Source of the DNA: Actinomycetes bacterium
GTDB lineage: Bacteria > Actinomycetota > Acidimicrobiia > Acidimicrobiales > RAAP-2
Direction of reading: 5' to 3'
NCBI GenBank assembly: GCA_021826255.1
Contig: JAKBAZ010000009.1
Coordinates: forward strand, 1-19,004
Length of the DNA: 19,004 nt
Made by a program: the position numbers and the translations under genes. Under the pieces are notes generated by a model. It had not been told where the DNA came from. It made no database searches and saw only the letters and a program-made list of their open reading frames with translations. Shown here piece by piece: positions 1-6,495 of the stretch (position 1 is its first letter; every line of letters starts with the position of its first letter).

Positions 1-1004
1 TAGAGCAGCCAGATCACCGGCACATAACTGCCCGCCCCGTACTTGGCGGTCGCCTCCGCCTGCAGTTGATTAATTCCCTCCACTTTGCCGTTGAAGGAGT
101 TGGTGGCAAGAACGGAGAGCAGGTGGGGAATCCGAATTTGGAACACGGGCTGTCCGCTCAAGTTGCCAATGGTGAGCAGGGAGAAACTCGCCCCGTTGGT
201 GGTGTTGTAGAGAGCCTCCGCCGCGGCCATCTTCATGGGTTGCTGAACTTCCATCTGCTTGGCCTGAGAGTCGCCGAGGAACATCGTCGCGACGACGGAG
301 AGCACCGTGACAACGACGGCGACCTTGGCCGCCTTGGCGAAGGCGGACGGGTCGTGGTGCTTCTTTAAGTGGTAGGCGGCGACGCCCAGCATGAAGACCG
401 ACCCCGTCACGATCGCGCTCGTGAGGACGTGCCCGTAGGCGTCGATGAAGGTGGGGTTCGTGAGAACCGCCCAGAAGTTGGTCATCACCGCCTGGTGCGT
501 CGTCGGGTCGATGACGTAGCCCACCGGGTGCTGCATCCACGAGTTCGCCGAGATGATGAAGGCGGCCGAGAGAACGGTGCCGAAACTCGCGAGCCAGATC
601 GAGGCCAGGTGAATCCGGGGCGAGACCCGTCCGCGTCCGAAGATCCACACCCCGAGGAAGGTGGACTCCATGAAGAAGGCGAGGAGGGCCTCAATCGCCA
701 GTGGAGCGCCGAAAATGTTGCCCACGAAGACCGAGTAGCGCGACCAGTCCATACCGAACTGGAACTCCTGGACGATACCGGTGACGACGCCGATGGCGAA
801 GTTGATGAGGAACAGGTTGCCGAAGAACCGAGTCATGCGCTCCCAGGCGGGGTCCTTCGTCCTGTAGGCGGCCGTCTGGAGAATCGCCACGAGCAGTCCG
901 AGCCCGATGGTTAAGGGCACGAAGAGGTAGTGAAAGACGGTGGTCACCGCGAACTGCCATCGCGCGAGGGAGAGAGTCGATATGGCGCCGAGAACTGTGG
1001 TCAT
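1..1004 (-). CDS. cydA: Cytochrome bd ubiquinol oxidase subunit I, 3' end beyond window
   Basis: Quinol-oxidising, haem-bearing subunit of the membrane cytochrome bd terminal oxidase. The frame is open for 334 codons from ATG at 1004 and leaves the window without a stop. Visible family landmarks are the N-terminal LARWQFAV...H25 segment (haem b595 ligand His), E105 and E113 in the FGAPLAIEALLAFFMEST stretch, and H192 in DAYGHVLTSAIVTG (haem b558 ligand). The start of the quinol-binding Q-loop follows, with GDSQAKQM and QPMKMAAAEALY. Multiple hydrophobic segments are evident. A GGTGA ribosome site lies just before the ATG. It follows the sulfide-oxidation genes on the same strand but has its own promoter. 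Cytochrome bd is known to be less sensitive to sulfide than haem-copper oxidases, which suits this context. cydB is expected just outside the window. Confidence 0.96.
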   Translation of the reverse strand, partial: MTTVLGAISTLSLARWQFAVTTVFHYLFVPLTIGLGLLVAILQTAAYRTKDPAWERMTRFFGNLFLINFAIGVVTGIVQEFQFGMDWSRYSVFVGNIFGAPLAIEALLAFFMESTFLGVWIFGRGRVSPRIHLASIWLASFGTVLSAAFIISANSWMQHPVGYVIDPTTHQAVMTNFWAVLTNPTFIDAYGHVLTSAIVTGSVFMLGVAAYHLKKHHDPSAFAKAAKVAVVVTVLSVVATMFLGDSQAKQMEVQQPMKMAAAEALYNTTNGASFSLLTIGNLSGQPVFQIRIPHLLSVLATNSFNGKVEGINQLQAEATAKYGAGSYVPVIWLL

Positions 1005-1028
1005 GTCTTCACCGTAACTTGTCGTTTT

Positions 1029-1057
1029 CTTATATTTCTCTTACGTAATGGGGACAA
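1029..1057 (-). promoter_or_regulatory. Predicted sigma70-type promoter of cydA with palindromes
   Basis: On the minus strand a -35 TTGTCC (1052-1057) and a -10 TATAAG (1029-1034) are separated by 17 bp. Transcription would start near 1022, giving a leader of about 18 nt that includes GGTGA. The -35 overlaps a GGGGAC-AAAA-GTCCCC inverted repeat (1050-1065). The spacer contains the 8-bp palindrome TTACGTAA (1041-1048). Either could be a regulator site. No Rex consensus was found. Confidence 0.6.
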
Positions 1058-1082
1058 AAGTCCCCTGACACCGAGGAGTGGC

Positions 1083-1113
1083 ACGGGTCCCGGCCCGGGG
1101 AACCGGGACCCGT
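1083..1113 (-). terminator. Perfect 11-bp hairpin, probable terminator (second of two)
   Basis: ACGGGTCCCGG (1083-1093) and CCGGGACCCGT (1103-1113) form a perfect stem with a 9-nt loop. It lies downstream of the 56-residue gene and before the cydA promoter. There is no U-tract, which is common for terminators of GC-rich actinobacteria. Confidence 0.55.
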
Positions 1114-1123
1114 CCTCGAGGGT

Positions 1124-1155
1124 GGTGGCGACCCGCCAGTGATCGGGTCGCCACC
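1124..1155 (-). terminator. Perfect 11-bp hairpin, probable terminator (first of two)
   Basis: GGTGGCGACCC (1124-1134) pairs perfectly with GGGTCGCCACC (1145-1155) around a 10-nt loop. It begins 5 nt after the stop of the gene ending at 1161. Together with the next hairpin it would end the SQR/CoADR transcript and insulate cydA. There is no U-tract. Confidence 0.6.
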
Positions 1156-1160
1156 ATGAT

Positions 1161-1331
1161 TTAGCGTCCGAGCAGCTTGCCGAGAAAGCCACCACTGGCG
1201 GGTGCCGCCGCGGTCTCGCGGCACTGACACCGGTCGGCCTTGGGCACGCCGGCGAGCGCCTGTTCGATGTGATTACCGCAACCCGACCAGGTCGGCTTTC
1301 CGCACTTGCGGCAGGTGGTTCGTGAGCACAT
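1161..1331 (-). CDS. 56-residue cysteine-rich probable zinc-binding protein
   Basis: Small protein with six cysteines in the order C2, C7, C10, C18 then C36 and C38 (MCSRTTCRKCGKPTWSGCG... and CQC). The first four look like a treble-clef or rubredoxin-like metal site. The tail is Ala/Gly-rich and ends GGFLGKLLGR. Similar short proteins beginning MC..TTC..CGK.TW.GCG are, to my recollection, widespread in actinobacteria without a function. A longer upstream frame exists, but ATG at 1331 has a GAAAGGAA ribosome site at good spacing and the extra N-terminus looks non-coding. It starts 28 nt after the CoADR-rhodanese stop, so it is probably the last gene of the sulfide operon. Role unknown. Confidence 0.8.
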   Translation of the reverse strand: MCSRTTCRKCGKPTWSGCGNHIEQALAGVPKADRCQCRETAAAPASGGFLGKLLGR

Positions 1332-1359
1332 GGTGATGTGGTTCCTTTCGTGATTCTCG

Positions 1360-3003
1360 TTACGAGACGGGGTGAAGGGAGCGACCCACCGGCGAGGTCC
1401 GCCAGGTGAGATAGCCCCCGTCGAGGTTGACGGCGTCAATACCGCGATCGAGCAGCAGCATGGTGCCGGTGTGTCCGCGCTGGCCCACCCGACAGGTGAC
1501 GACCACGCGGCGCCCCTTCAACTCGTCGGCGCGTTGGCGCAAGTCGTCGAGGGGGATATTGAGAGCTCCGGGTATGGCGCCGTCGGCGAACTCCGCCGGC
1601 GTTCGCACGTCGACGAGGACGGCGCCCGCCTCGAGCCACTCGGCGACCTCGTACCACTGAATTGGCCGGCACGGCCCCTCGAGCACGTTCTCAGCCATGT
1701 AGCCCAGCATGTTGACAGGGTCCTTCGCCGATCCGAAGGGTGGCGCGTAGGCCAGTTCGAGGTCGGCCAGTTCGGGTGCGCGCAGGTGGGCGTAGAGGGC
1801 GGTCGCGAGGACGTCGATGCGCTTATCCACTCCCTGGTAGCCCACTCCTTGAGCTCCGAGAATCTGACCACTGGTCGGATCAAAGAGCAGCTTGAGCATC
1901 ATCGACTCGGCCCCCGGGTAGTAGCCGGCGTGGTGGGAGGGGTGGGAGTGCACGGTAGAAAAGGGCCGTCCCGCCGCACGAAGTCGCTTCTCGTTCCACC
2001 CCGTCGCCGCGATGGTGAGGTCGAAGACCTTCACGATCGCCGTGCCGATGGTCGGGGTCTGCCTGATCTCACGCCCCATGATGTGGTCGGCCACGACCCG
2101 TCCGTGTCGATTCGCGACGTTGGCGAGAGGAACGAGGCTCGAGGATCCGTCGAGGGCGTCTCTCTTCTCCGCCGCATCCCCGAGGGCGTAAATCGCCGGG
2201 TCGGACGTCTGGTTCACCTCGTTCACCCAGATTCCGCCGCGGGGCCCAATCTCGAGACCGGCCGCCCTCGCGAGGGTCACGTCGGGCCGAACGCCGATGG
2301 CGACGACCACCATCTCGCCGGGAACCTCGTCGCCGCTCGCCAGCGAGACGCTCGACGGACCCACGCCGACAACGGAGGAGCCGAGTCGAACGCCGACCCC
2401 GTGTCGCTCCATCTCGTCAACAACGGCTCCGGCCATCTCCGGGTCGAGGGGGGCGAGCACCTGATCGAGGGCTTCGATCACGGTCACGCGCAGTCCCCGG
2501 TGCGCCAGATTCTCGGCGATCTCGAGGCCGATGAAGCCCCCACCGATGACCGCGACGGACGCCGGTTGGTCGCTCAATCGCTCGACCATCCGCTCCACGT
2601 CTTCGACCGTTCGCAGCGGCATCGCTCGTTCGATCCCCGGGAGGGGTGGAATGACCGGCGTAGCCCCGGGGCTCAAGATCAACACGTCGTAGGTCAACGA
2701 GTACTCGGACTCGTCACCGACACGTCGGACTCTCACCGTTCGACTCGGCGTGTCGAGAGCGACGACCTCGGAGTTCACCCGTACGTCCAAGTGAAAGCGC
2801 TGGTGGAGCGAGTCCGGGGTCTGCAGAAGCAGGTCCGCCTCGTCGTCGATAACCCCGCCCACGTAGTAGGGCAGTCCACAGTTGGCGTAACTCACGTAGC
2901 CACTTCGTTCGAGGACCACGATCTCGGTCTCCTCGCTCAGTCGGCGCAGTCGCGTGGCGGCCGACATTCCACCGGCCACTCCTCCCACAATGACAACTCT
3001 CAT
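1360..3003 (-). CDS. CoA-disulfide reductase / NADH oxidase-like flavoprotein with C-terminal rhodanese domain
   Basis: 547-residue class of flavin disulfide reductase fused to a single rhodanese domain (CoADR-RHD type). Such enzymes reduce CoA disulfide, CoA persulfide or polysulfide with NAD(P)H. The FAD motif VIVGGVAGGMSAATRLRR is at the N-terminus. The redox-active cysteine C42 sits in SYANCGLPYYVGG. The NAD(P)H motif VIGGGFIGLEIAENL is near residue 152, and the FAD motif IYALGDAAE near 271. The dimerisation signature PPFGSAKDPVNMLGYMAEN is near 421-439. Rhodanese motifs are LVDVRTPAEF (463) and the active-site loop C504-RVGQRGHT. Both catalytic cysteines are intact. It lies 46 nt after the 50-residue gene and in the SQR operon, pointing to sulfane-sulfur handling. 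Confidence 0.92.
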   Translation of the reverse strand: MRVVIVGGVAGGMSAATRLRRLSEETEIVVLERSGYVSYANCGLPYYVGGVIDDEADLLLQTPDSLHQRFHLDVRVNSEVVALDTPSRTVRVRRVGDESEYSLTYDVLILSPGATPVIPPLPGIERAMPLRTVEDVERMVERLSDQPASVAVIGGGFIGLEIAENLAHRGLRVTVIEALDQVLAPLDPEMAGAVVDEMERHGVGVRLGSSVVGVGPSSVSLASGDEVPGEMVVVAIGVRPDVTLARAAGLEIGPRGGIWVNEVNQTSDPAIYALGDAAEKRDALDGSSSLVPLANVANRHGRVVADHIMGREIRQTPTIGTAIVKVFDLTIAATGWNEKRLRAAGRPFSTVHSHPSHHAGYYPGAESMMLKLLFDPTSGQILGAQGVGYQGVDKRIDVLATALYAHLRAPELADLELAYAPPFGSAKDPVNMLGYMAENVLEGPCRPIQWYEVAEWLEAGAVLVDVRTPAEFADGAIPGALNIPLDDLRQRADELKGRRVVVTCRVGQRGHTGTMLLLDRGIDAVNLDGGYLTWRTSPVGRSLHPVS

Positions 3004-3049
3004 CGTCTCGTCTCTCTTCGTCGTCTCGCGTCGGTCACTCTCGGGTCGC

Positions 3050-3202
3050 CTAGTGGTTGCCCTTCAGCACCATGAGGTACATCCGTAGGTTGAGGGTGAC
3101 AAAGCGCCACCCCTGGATCAGCAGGTTGTTGCGTCGCCGCAGCGTCGCGGTCGTGGGCAGCGGTGCATTCGCGATTGCGCGGTCCGCATTGAGGTCGATC
3201 AC
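3050..3202 (-). CDS. 50-residue protein of unknown function in the SQR operon
   Basis: A short frame with a GTG start and a strong AAAGGAGA ribosome site 6 nt upstream. It sits in the 215-nt space between the SQR stop (15 nt away) and the CoADR-rhodanese start. The protein is basic, with an RRRNN patch around residues 22-26. The second half (LLIQGWRFVTLNLRMYLMVL) mixes hydrophobic and arginine residues, which could make an amphipathic membrane-surface helix. There is no cysteine, so it is not a sulfur carrier of the TusA or rhodanese kind. I do not recognise the family. Placement, ribosome site and lack of any other use of this space support it as a gene. A small accessory or membrane anchor of SQR is a guess. 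Confidence 0.72.
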   Translation of the reverse strand: MIDLNADRAIANAPLPTTATLRRRNNLLIQGWRFVTLNLRMYLMVLKGNH

Positions 3203-3217
3203 GGCAGTCTCCTTTGA

Positions 3218-4678
3218 CTATTCGGGGATGAGAAACCAGAGCGGGCGCGCCTTGGCCTTGTAGATGAACATCACGTGAAGCATGAACTTGATCCAGTGTC
3301 CGGCGAGTCCGATCTCGCCGGTGGTGTCCTTCAGACTTCGCCCACTCTCGGGATAGGTCTGGTAGTCCGGAACGACCGGGTACATCGTCATGGCCGCGGC
3401 CGAACCCTTACGTAGTCCGGTACCCGCACTCGCCACGCAGGCCGCCCCCATCGAGGCCATTGAGGCGTGGTGGGCTCGGGCGTCCCCGCCCATCTTGATG
3501 CGGTCGATGATGGTGAGGGCGACCGTCTTACCCATGACGCCCGAGGGCATTCCGGTGCGCGGTGGGGCTGGGGTGATCACGGTTCCGTTCGGACTGGTAC
3601 GGGGCCTCGAGATCTGGTGCGGAGGGGCGAAGGCGATTCCCACCGCGAAGACGTTGGGGTAGGCCGGGCTCTCGTAGGACTCGGGCCAGTCACTGGCTCG
3701 CCACTCCTCGAAAGGCTTCGCGTCGTAGTGCGCGTCCACTCTCATAAACCCGCTCGGCAAGAACACCCGCTCCGAGACGTCTCGACCCTCGCGGTCGAAC
3801 ACCTTGAGACCGGCTCCCCGAAAGGGAGGGAGCAACATGGCGAAGTCGAAGGCCAACTCGTGGTGGGTCCCGTCGAGCTGTTCGTAGTGAATCACTCCGT
3901 CCTCGATTCGTTCGGCGTGAGCGCCGAGGACGGCGCGCACCCCGCGTTCACGAAAGAGCGACTCCGTCCAGAGCTTTGACGTCGTCTCGAAGCCCTGTTG
4001 ACCAAACGTCATACCGCCTACTCCAAAGTCACCGAGTTCGGCCTCGTTCGTGAAGTAGACCACGTCGGCGAGGTCGCGCACTCCGGCCTGACGCAGTTCG
4101 TGCTCCACATTGAAGGCGTACTCGAAGGCCGCCCCCTCACAGGTGCAGGTGCCGTGTCCCATCCCGATGACGAGGGTCTGGCGACGTCCCTGACGCATCA
4201 CCTCGATACTCTCGTCGAGGCGCGCCCGAGCCTCCGTCGCGTGCGCGGCACTGCACACCGACACCGTGTGGCCTCCGTCGGGTCCGAGCCCCGGGGTGGC
4301 CCCGAAGTTGAGTTGGGGGCCCGTGGCGTTGATGAGGTAGTCGTACTCGAGCGTCGCCGACTCACTCTCTCGGAGGGGATCGGTGTAGCGAATACTCACG
4401 AACGGAGTGGGGTTCTCCGACGAGCCCTCTGGGTGAATCTCGGTGGCGAGGGCTTGGTGGAACTCGATGTGCTGGCGACGATAAATCGGGGCCAGGGGAA
4501 AGGTCACCTGCTCCTTCGACATTTTGCCCACCCCGACCCAGATGTTGGAGGGAATCCAGTTCCACTTCGAGTTGGGCGACACCACGACCACGTCGTGCTG
4601 GCGAGAGAGTTGACGACGGAGGTGCAGGGCCGCCGTATGGCCGGAGATTCCCGCTCCCAAGATCACGATGCGTGCCAC
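3218..4678 (-). CDS. sqr: Sulfide:quinone oxidoreductase
   Basis: 486-residue flavoprotein that oxidises sulfide to polysulfide or persulfide and reduces membrane quinone. The FAD motif RIVILGAGISGHTAALHL is at the N-terminus. The SQR hallmarks are SPNSKWNWIPSN, C142 in HTVSVCSAAHA, C178/C180 in GHGTCTCEGAAFEY, the second FAD region PNVFAVGIAFAPPHQI (341-356) and C414 in GAACVASAGTG. These cysteines correspond in position to the redox pair and FAD-linking cysteine of known SQRs. The C-terminal 40 residues (GEIGLAGHWIKFMLH...PLWFLIPE) form the amphipathic membrane-attachment tail. GTG at 4678 is chosen over earlier starts because AAGGGAG precedes it by 5 nt and the protein then opens directly with the FAD strand. 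It is first gene of the operon, with an operator-like repeat 28 nt upstream. Confidence 0.93.
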   Translation of the reverse strand: MARIVILGAGISGHTAALHLRRQLSRQHDVVVVSPNSKWNWIPSNIWVGVGKMSKEQVTFPLAPIYRRQHIEFHQALATEIHPEGSSENPTPFVSIRYTDPLRESESATLEYDYLINATGPQLNFGATPGLGPDGGHTVSVCSAAHATEARARLDESIEVMRQGRRQTLVIGMGHGTCTCEGAAFEYAFNVEHELRQAGVRDLADVVYFTNEAELGDFGVGGMTFGQQGFETTSKLWTESLFRERGVRAVLGAHAERIEDGVIHYEQLDGTHHELAFDFAMLLPPFRGAGLKVFDREGRDVSERVFLPSGFMRVDAHYDAKPFEEWRASDWPESYESPAYPNVFAVGIAFAPPHQISRPRTSPNGTVITPAPPRTGMPSGVMGKTVALTIIDRIKMGGDARAHHASMASMGAACVASAGTGLRKGSAAAMTMYPVVPDYQTYPESGRSLKDTTGEIGLAGHWIKFMLHVMFIYKAKARPLWFLIPE

Positions 4679-4705
4679 GGGCACTCCCTTCACTGGCGAA
4701 TCTTG

Positions 4706-4721
4706 ATACCCCCCAGGGTAT
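4706..4721. promoter_or_regulatory. CsoR/CstR-type operator-like inverted repeat
   Basis: ATACCC-CCCA-GGGTAT is a perfect 6-bp inverted repeat with a GC centre. This AT-flanked C-tract/G-tract layout is characteristic of operators for CsoR-family repressors, including the persulfide sensor CstR, which controls sqr genes in Staphylococcus. It overlaps the predicted -10 element of the SQR promoter, as expected for repression. The regulator gene itself is not in the window. Confidence 0.6.
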
Positions 4722-4744
4722 ACGACACGGAGCCCGACGCGCAA
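4717..4744 (-). promoter_or_regulatory. Predicted promoter of the SQR operon
   Basis: On the minus strand, TTGCGC (4739-4744) and TATACC (4717-4722) are separated by 16 bp. The -10 shares five bases with the inverted repeat at 4706-4721. Matches to consensus are only partial, so support comes mainly from position and the overlap. Confidence 0.4.
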
Positions 4745-4762
4745 GGACCAAAGTCCCAGCGA

Positions 4763-4768
4763 TAACCT
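4763..4768 (+). promoter_or_regulatory. Predicted -10 for a leaderless transcript
   Basis: TAACCT fits the actinobacterial -10 pattern TANNNT and ends 7 nt before the GTG at 4776. No ribosome site is present, so the next gene is probably translated from a leaderless mRNA. Confidence 0.4.
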
Positions 4769-4775
4769 CTCTGAG

Positions 4776-4994
4776 GTGGCGAGGCGACGACGACGGACTC
4801 CCCCGCCGGTCGGTACGGGCCCGTGGAACGCCCACGTCACGCGGGAGGGTCGTCCCAAGGTCGCCTACCGCACCCGGAGTGAAGCCCTCTCGGCGGCCCA
4901 CCTCGCCTGGACGATGAACCAGGCCGAACTCGACGCCTACCGCTGCGAATACTGCCACCAGTGGCACATCGGAGGCTCGAGCCGACGCGACTGA
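4776..4994 (+). CDS. 72-residue zinc-ribbon-like small protein
   Basis: A small basic protein, divergent from SQR. The N-terminus is arginine- and proline-rich (MARRRRRTPPP). A middle segment (KVAYRTRSEALSAAHLAW) looks helical. The end carries YRCEYCHQWHIG, a CxxC plus WH pattern that could bind zinc with the two cysteines and a histidine. Short actinobacterial proteins ending in a similar YxCxxCxxWHxG motif are familiar to me as uncharacterised. The GTG start has no ribosome site but is preceded at leaderless spacing by a TANNNT box. Codon-position GC bias matches neighbouring genes. A nucleic-acid-binding role is a guess. Confidence 0.68.
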   Translation: MARRRRRTPPPVGTGPWNAHVTREGRPKVAYRTRSEALSAAHLAWTMNQAELDAYRCEYCHQWHIGGSSRRD

Positions 4995-5012
4995 GCGCGT
5001 GAGGGCGGGAGT

Positions 5013-5022
5013 TTGACACAAT
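5013..5022 (+). promoter_or_regulatory. Possible promoter element for the AsnC-domain gene
   Basis: A consensus TTGACA (5013-5018) lies 31-36 nt before the ATG at 5049. No good -10 follows at 16-18 bp. Alternatively CACAAT (5017-5022) may itself be the -10. The ribosome site GGAAAGGG is just before the ATG. Confidence 0.25.
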
Positions 5023-5048
5023 AGAGGGGTCCTAGGAAAGGGTCCACC

Positions 5049-5285
5049 ATGTCGGTACAGGCGTACATCTTGATTCAGTCCGAGATCGGCTCCAGTGAGT
5101 CGGTCGTTGTCGCCACCCGCGCGGTGCCCGGCGTGAAGGAGTCCTACGAGGTGACCGGACCCTACGACGTCATCGTGCGCTGCGAGGCTGAGAGTGTCGA
5201 CGACCTCGGCAAGTTCATCGTCGGGGCCATTCAGAAGGTTCCGGGAATCACCCGGACGCTCACCTGTCCCGTCGTCAATATCTAA
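5049..5285 (+). CDS. Stand-alone Lrp/AsnC ligand-binding (RAM) domain protein
   Basis: 78 residues that match only the effector-binding half of Lrp/AsnC regulators. The alpha-beta pattern runs QAYILIQSEIGSSESV, ATRAVPGVKESYEVTGPYDVIVRCEA, then DDLGKFIVGAIQKVPGITRTLTCPVV. The typical VTGxYDxIVR strand and the VPGITRTLTCPVV end are clear. No helix-turn-helix is present, and a good ATG and ribosome site exclude a truncated gene. Such single-domain proteins form decamers or octamers and bind amino acids or other small ligands. They are common in actinobacteria with unclear roles. It is monocistronic and ends at a bidirectional terminator. Confidence 0.9.
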   Translation: MSVQAYILIQSEIGSSESVVVATRAVPGVKESYEVTGPYDVIVRCEAESVDDLGKFIVGAIQKVPGITRTLTCPVVNI

Positions 5286-5314
5286 CGACTGGTCGCGGGC
5301 CCTCGCCCGCTAGT
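5286..5314. terminator. Bidirectional terminator between converging genes
   Basis: GCGGGC-CCTC-GCCCGC (5295-5310) is a perfect 6-bp stem with a 4-nt loop, extended outward by GACT (5287-5290) and AGTC (5312-5315 side). It lies between the AsnC-domain stop and the acyl-CoA dehydrogenase stop, overlapping the latter. Confidence 0.6.
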
Positions 5315-6479
5315 CCCACCACAGATCTTCACCGATCACGCCCCGGCCGATCAGGCCGAGTTGGACTTGACTCGTCCCCTCGACGATGGTCAGCTGTTTG
5401 GCGTCGCGGTAGAAGAGTTCCGTCAGGTGGTCCTCCATGTACCCGGCCGCGCCCAGTAACTGCACCGCGAGACCCGAGGCGCGAACCGCCACCTCGCTCG
5501 CGTAGTACTTGGACATCGAGAGTTCAGCCACGTCGGCCTTAGCGAAGCGTCCCTGGTCAGCGAGCCAGGCCGCTCGGTAGGTGAGCAGGCGCGCCGCCTC
5601 AATCTCGGTCGCCATCTTGGCGATCTCCCACTGGATGCCTTGTAGGTCGGCGATCGTCGCCCCGAAGGCTGGGCGCTCCTTCACGTACCGTGTGGCGTAC
5701 ATCAACGCCCCCTCGGCGAGACCGAGTCCCCGCGCGGCCACGACCGGTCGCATCGCGTTGAGTGACTGCATAATCAGTCGAAAATCACCCGGGATGATTC
5801 TCTCGGGCGAAACGGCGACCGACTCGAAGACGACGTCGGCGGTGTCGATGCCCTTCACCCCCATCTTGTGGTCGGTGCGGGGCCGCGTCACGCCCGCCTG
5901 ATTCGCCTCGACGATGTAGGCCCCGATGTCGCCGTGGTGACGAGAGGACGGGTCACCCCGCTTGGCGAAGACGACGAACCAGTCGGCCTGCATGGCTCCA
6001 GAGATCCAACACTTGGTCCCCGTGAGCAACACCCCGCCCTCGACCGCGGGGTCGGGCACCACCCGGGTCGTCATGCCGGCGACGTCCGAACCGGCTCCGG
6101 GTTCGGAGAGACAGAACGAGGCTCGGGTTTCGCCCCGGGCGATTCCCGGCAGGTAGCGCCGCTTTTGCTCCTCGGTCCCGGCGATCATGAGGGGTCCCGT
6201 GGGCAGACGAGTCAGCAACAACATCAACCCGATGACGTTGGAGTACTTCGTCACCTCCTCAATGGCGAGCACGAGACCGGTGATACCGGCCCCCGACCCC
6301 CCGTACTCCTCCGGGATGCACAGTCCCAGCAGGTCCGCCGAACGCAACGCGGCGAAGACGTCTTCGGGGTACTCCCCCGTGTGATCAATCTCGCGGGCCC
6401 GGGGGGCCACCACCTCGCGGGCCAGACGACGCACAACGTCGCGAAGGCCCTCCATCTCCTCATTGAGCGCAAAGTCCAC
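5310..6479 (-). CDS. Acyl-CoA dehydrogenase
   Basis: 389-residue FAD enzyme of full family length that introduces an alpha-beta double bond into acyl-CoA. Landmarks are IPEEYGGSGAG near 55, the FAD/substrate loop FCLSEPGAGSDVAGM (122-136), ITGTKCWISGA-type strand, AARGLGLAEGALMYA, and the C-terminal LLGAAGYMEDHLTELFYRDAK. The catalytic glutamate is E367 in IVEGTSQVQ. The GTG start at 6479 lies 16 nt after the preceding reductase stop, and the ribosome site AGGAG falls over that stop codon. Acyl chain specificity cannot be read from the sequence. It is the last gene of the xseA operon, and the flavoprotein upstream may not be its electron partner (ETF is not encoded here). Confidence 0.93.
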   Translation of the reverse strand: MDFALNEEMEGLRDVVRRLAREVVAPRAREIDHTGEYPEDVFAALRSADLLGLCIPEEYGGSGAGITGLVLAIEEVTKYSNVIGLMLLLTRLPTGPLMIAGTEEQKRRYLPGIARGETRASFCLSEPGAGSDVAGMTTRVVPDPAVEGGVLLTGTKCWISGAMQADWFVVFAKRGDPSSRHHGDIGAYIVEANQAGVTRPRTDHKMGVKGIDTADVVFESVAVSPERIIPGDFRLIMQSLNAMRPVVAARGLGLAEGALMYATRYVKERPAFGATIADLQGIQWEIAKMATEIEAARLLTYRAAWLADQGRFAKADVAELSMSKYYASEVAVRASGLAVQLLGAAGYMEDHLTELFYRDAKQLTIVEGTSQVQLGLIGRGVIGEDLWWD

Positions 6480-6495
6480 GGAGACGAACCTACTC

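Noticed and set aside
70..960. Apparent fragmentation of the first gene into short overlapping frames on the minus strand, suggesting a frameshifted pseudogene.
   Set aside because: The cydA frame from 1004 is open without a break to position 3 and keeps all ligands. The short frames are in the other registers.
1372..3075. Long plus-strand open frame of 567 codons opposite CoADR-rhodanese.
   Set aside because: It is antisense to a gene with full domain motifs. Its composition is Gly/Arg/His-rich with no family motif, as expected of a high-GC shadow frame.
4706..4721. Reading the inverted repeat as a rho-independent terminator.
   Set aside because: It lies between divergent starts, overlaps a promoter -10, and has no gene ending into it on either strand.
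3998..4765. Plus-strand frame of 255 codons opposite SQR.
   Set aside because: Shadow of the SQR coding strand, with no ribosome site or recognisable motif.
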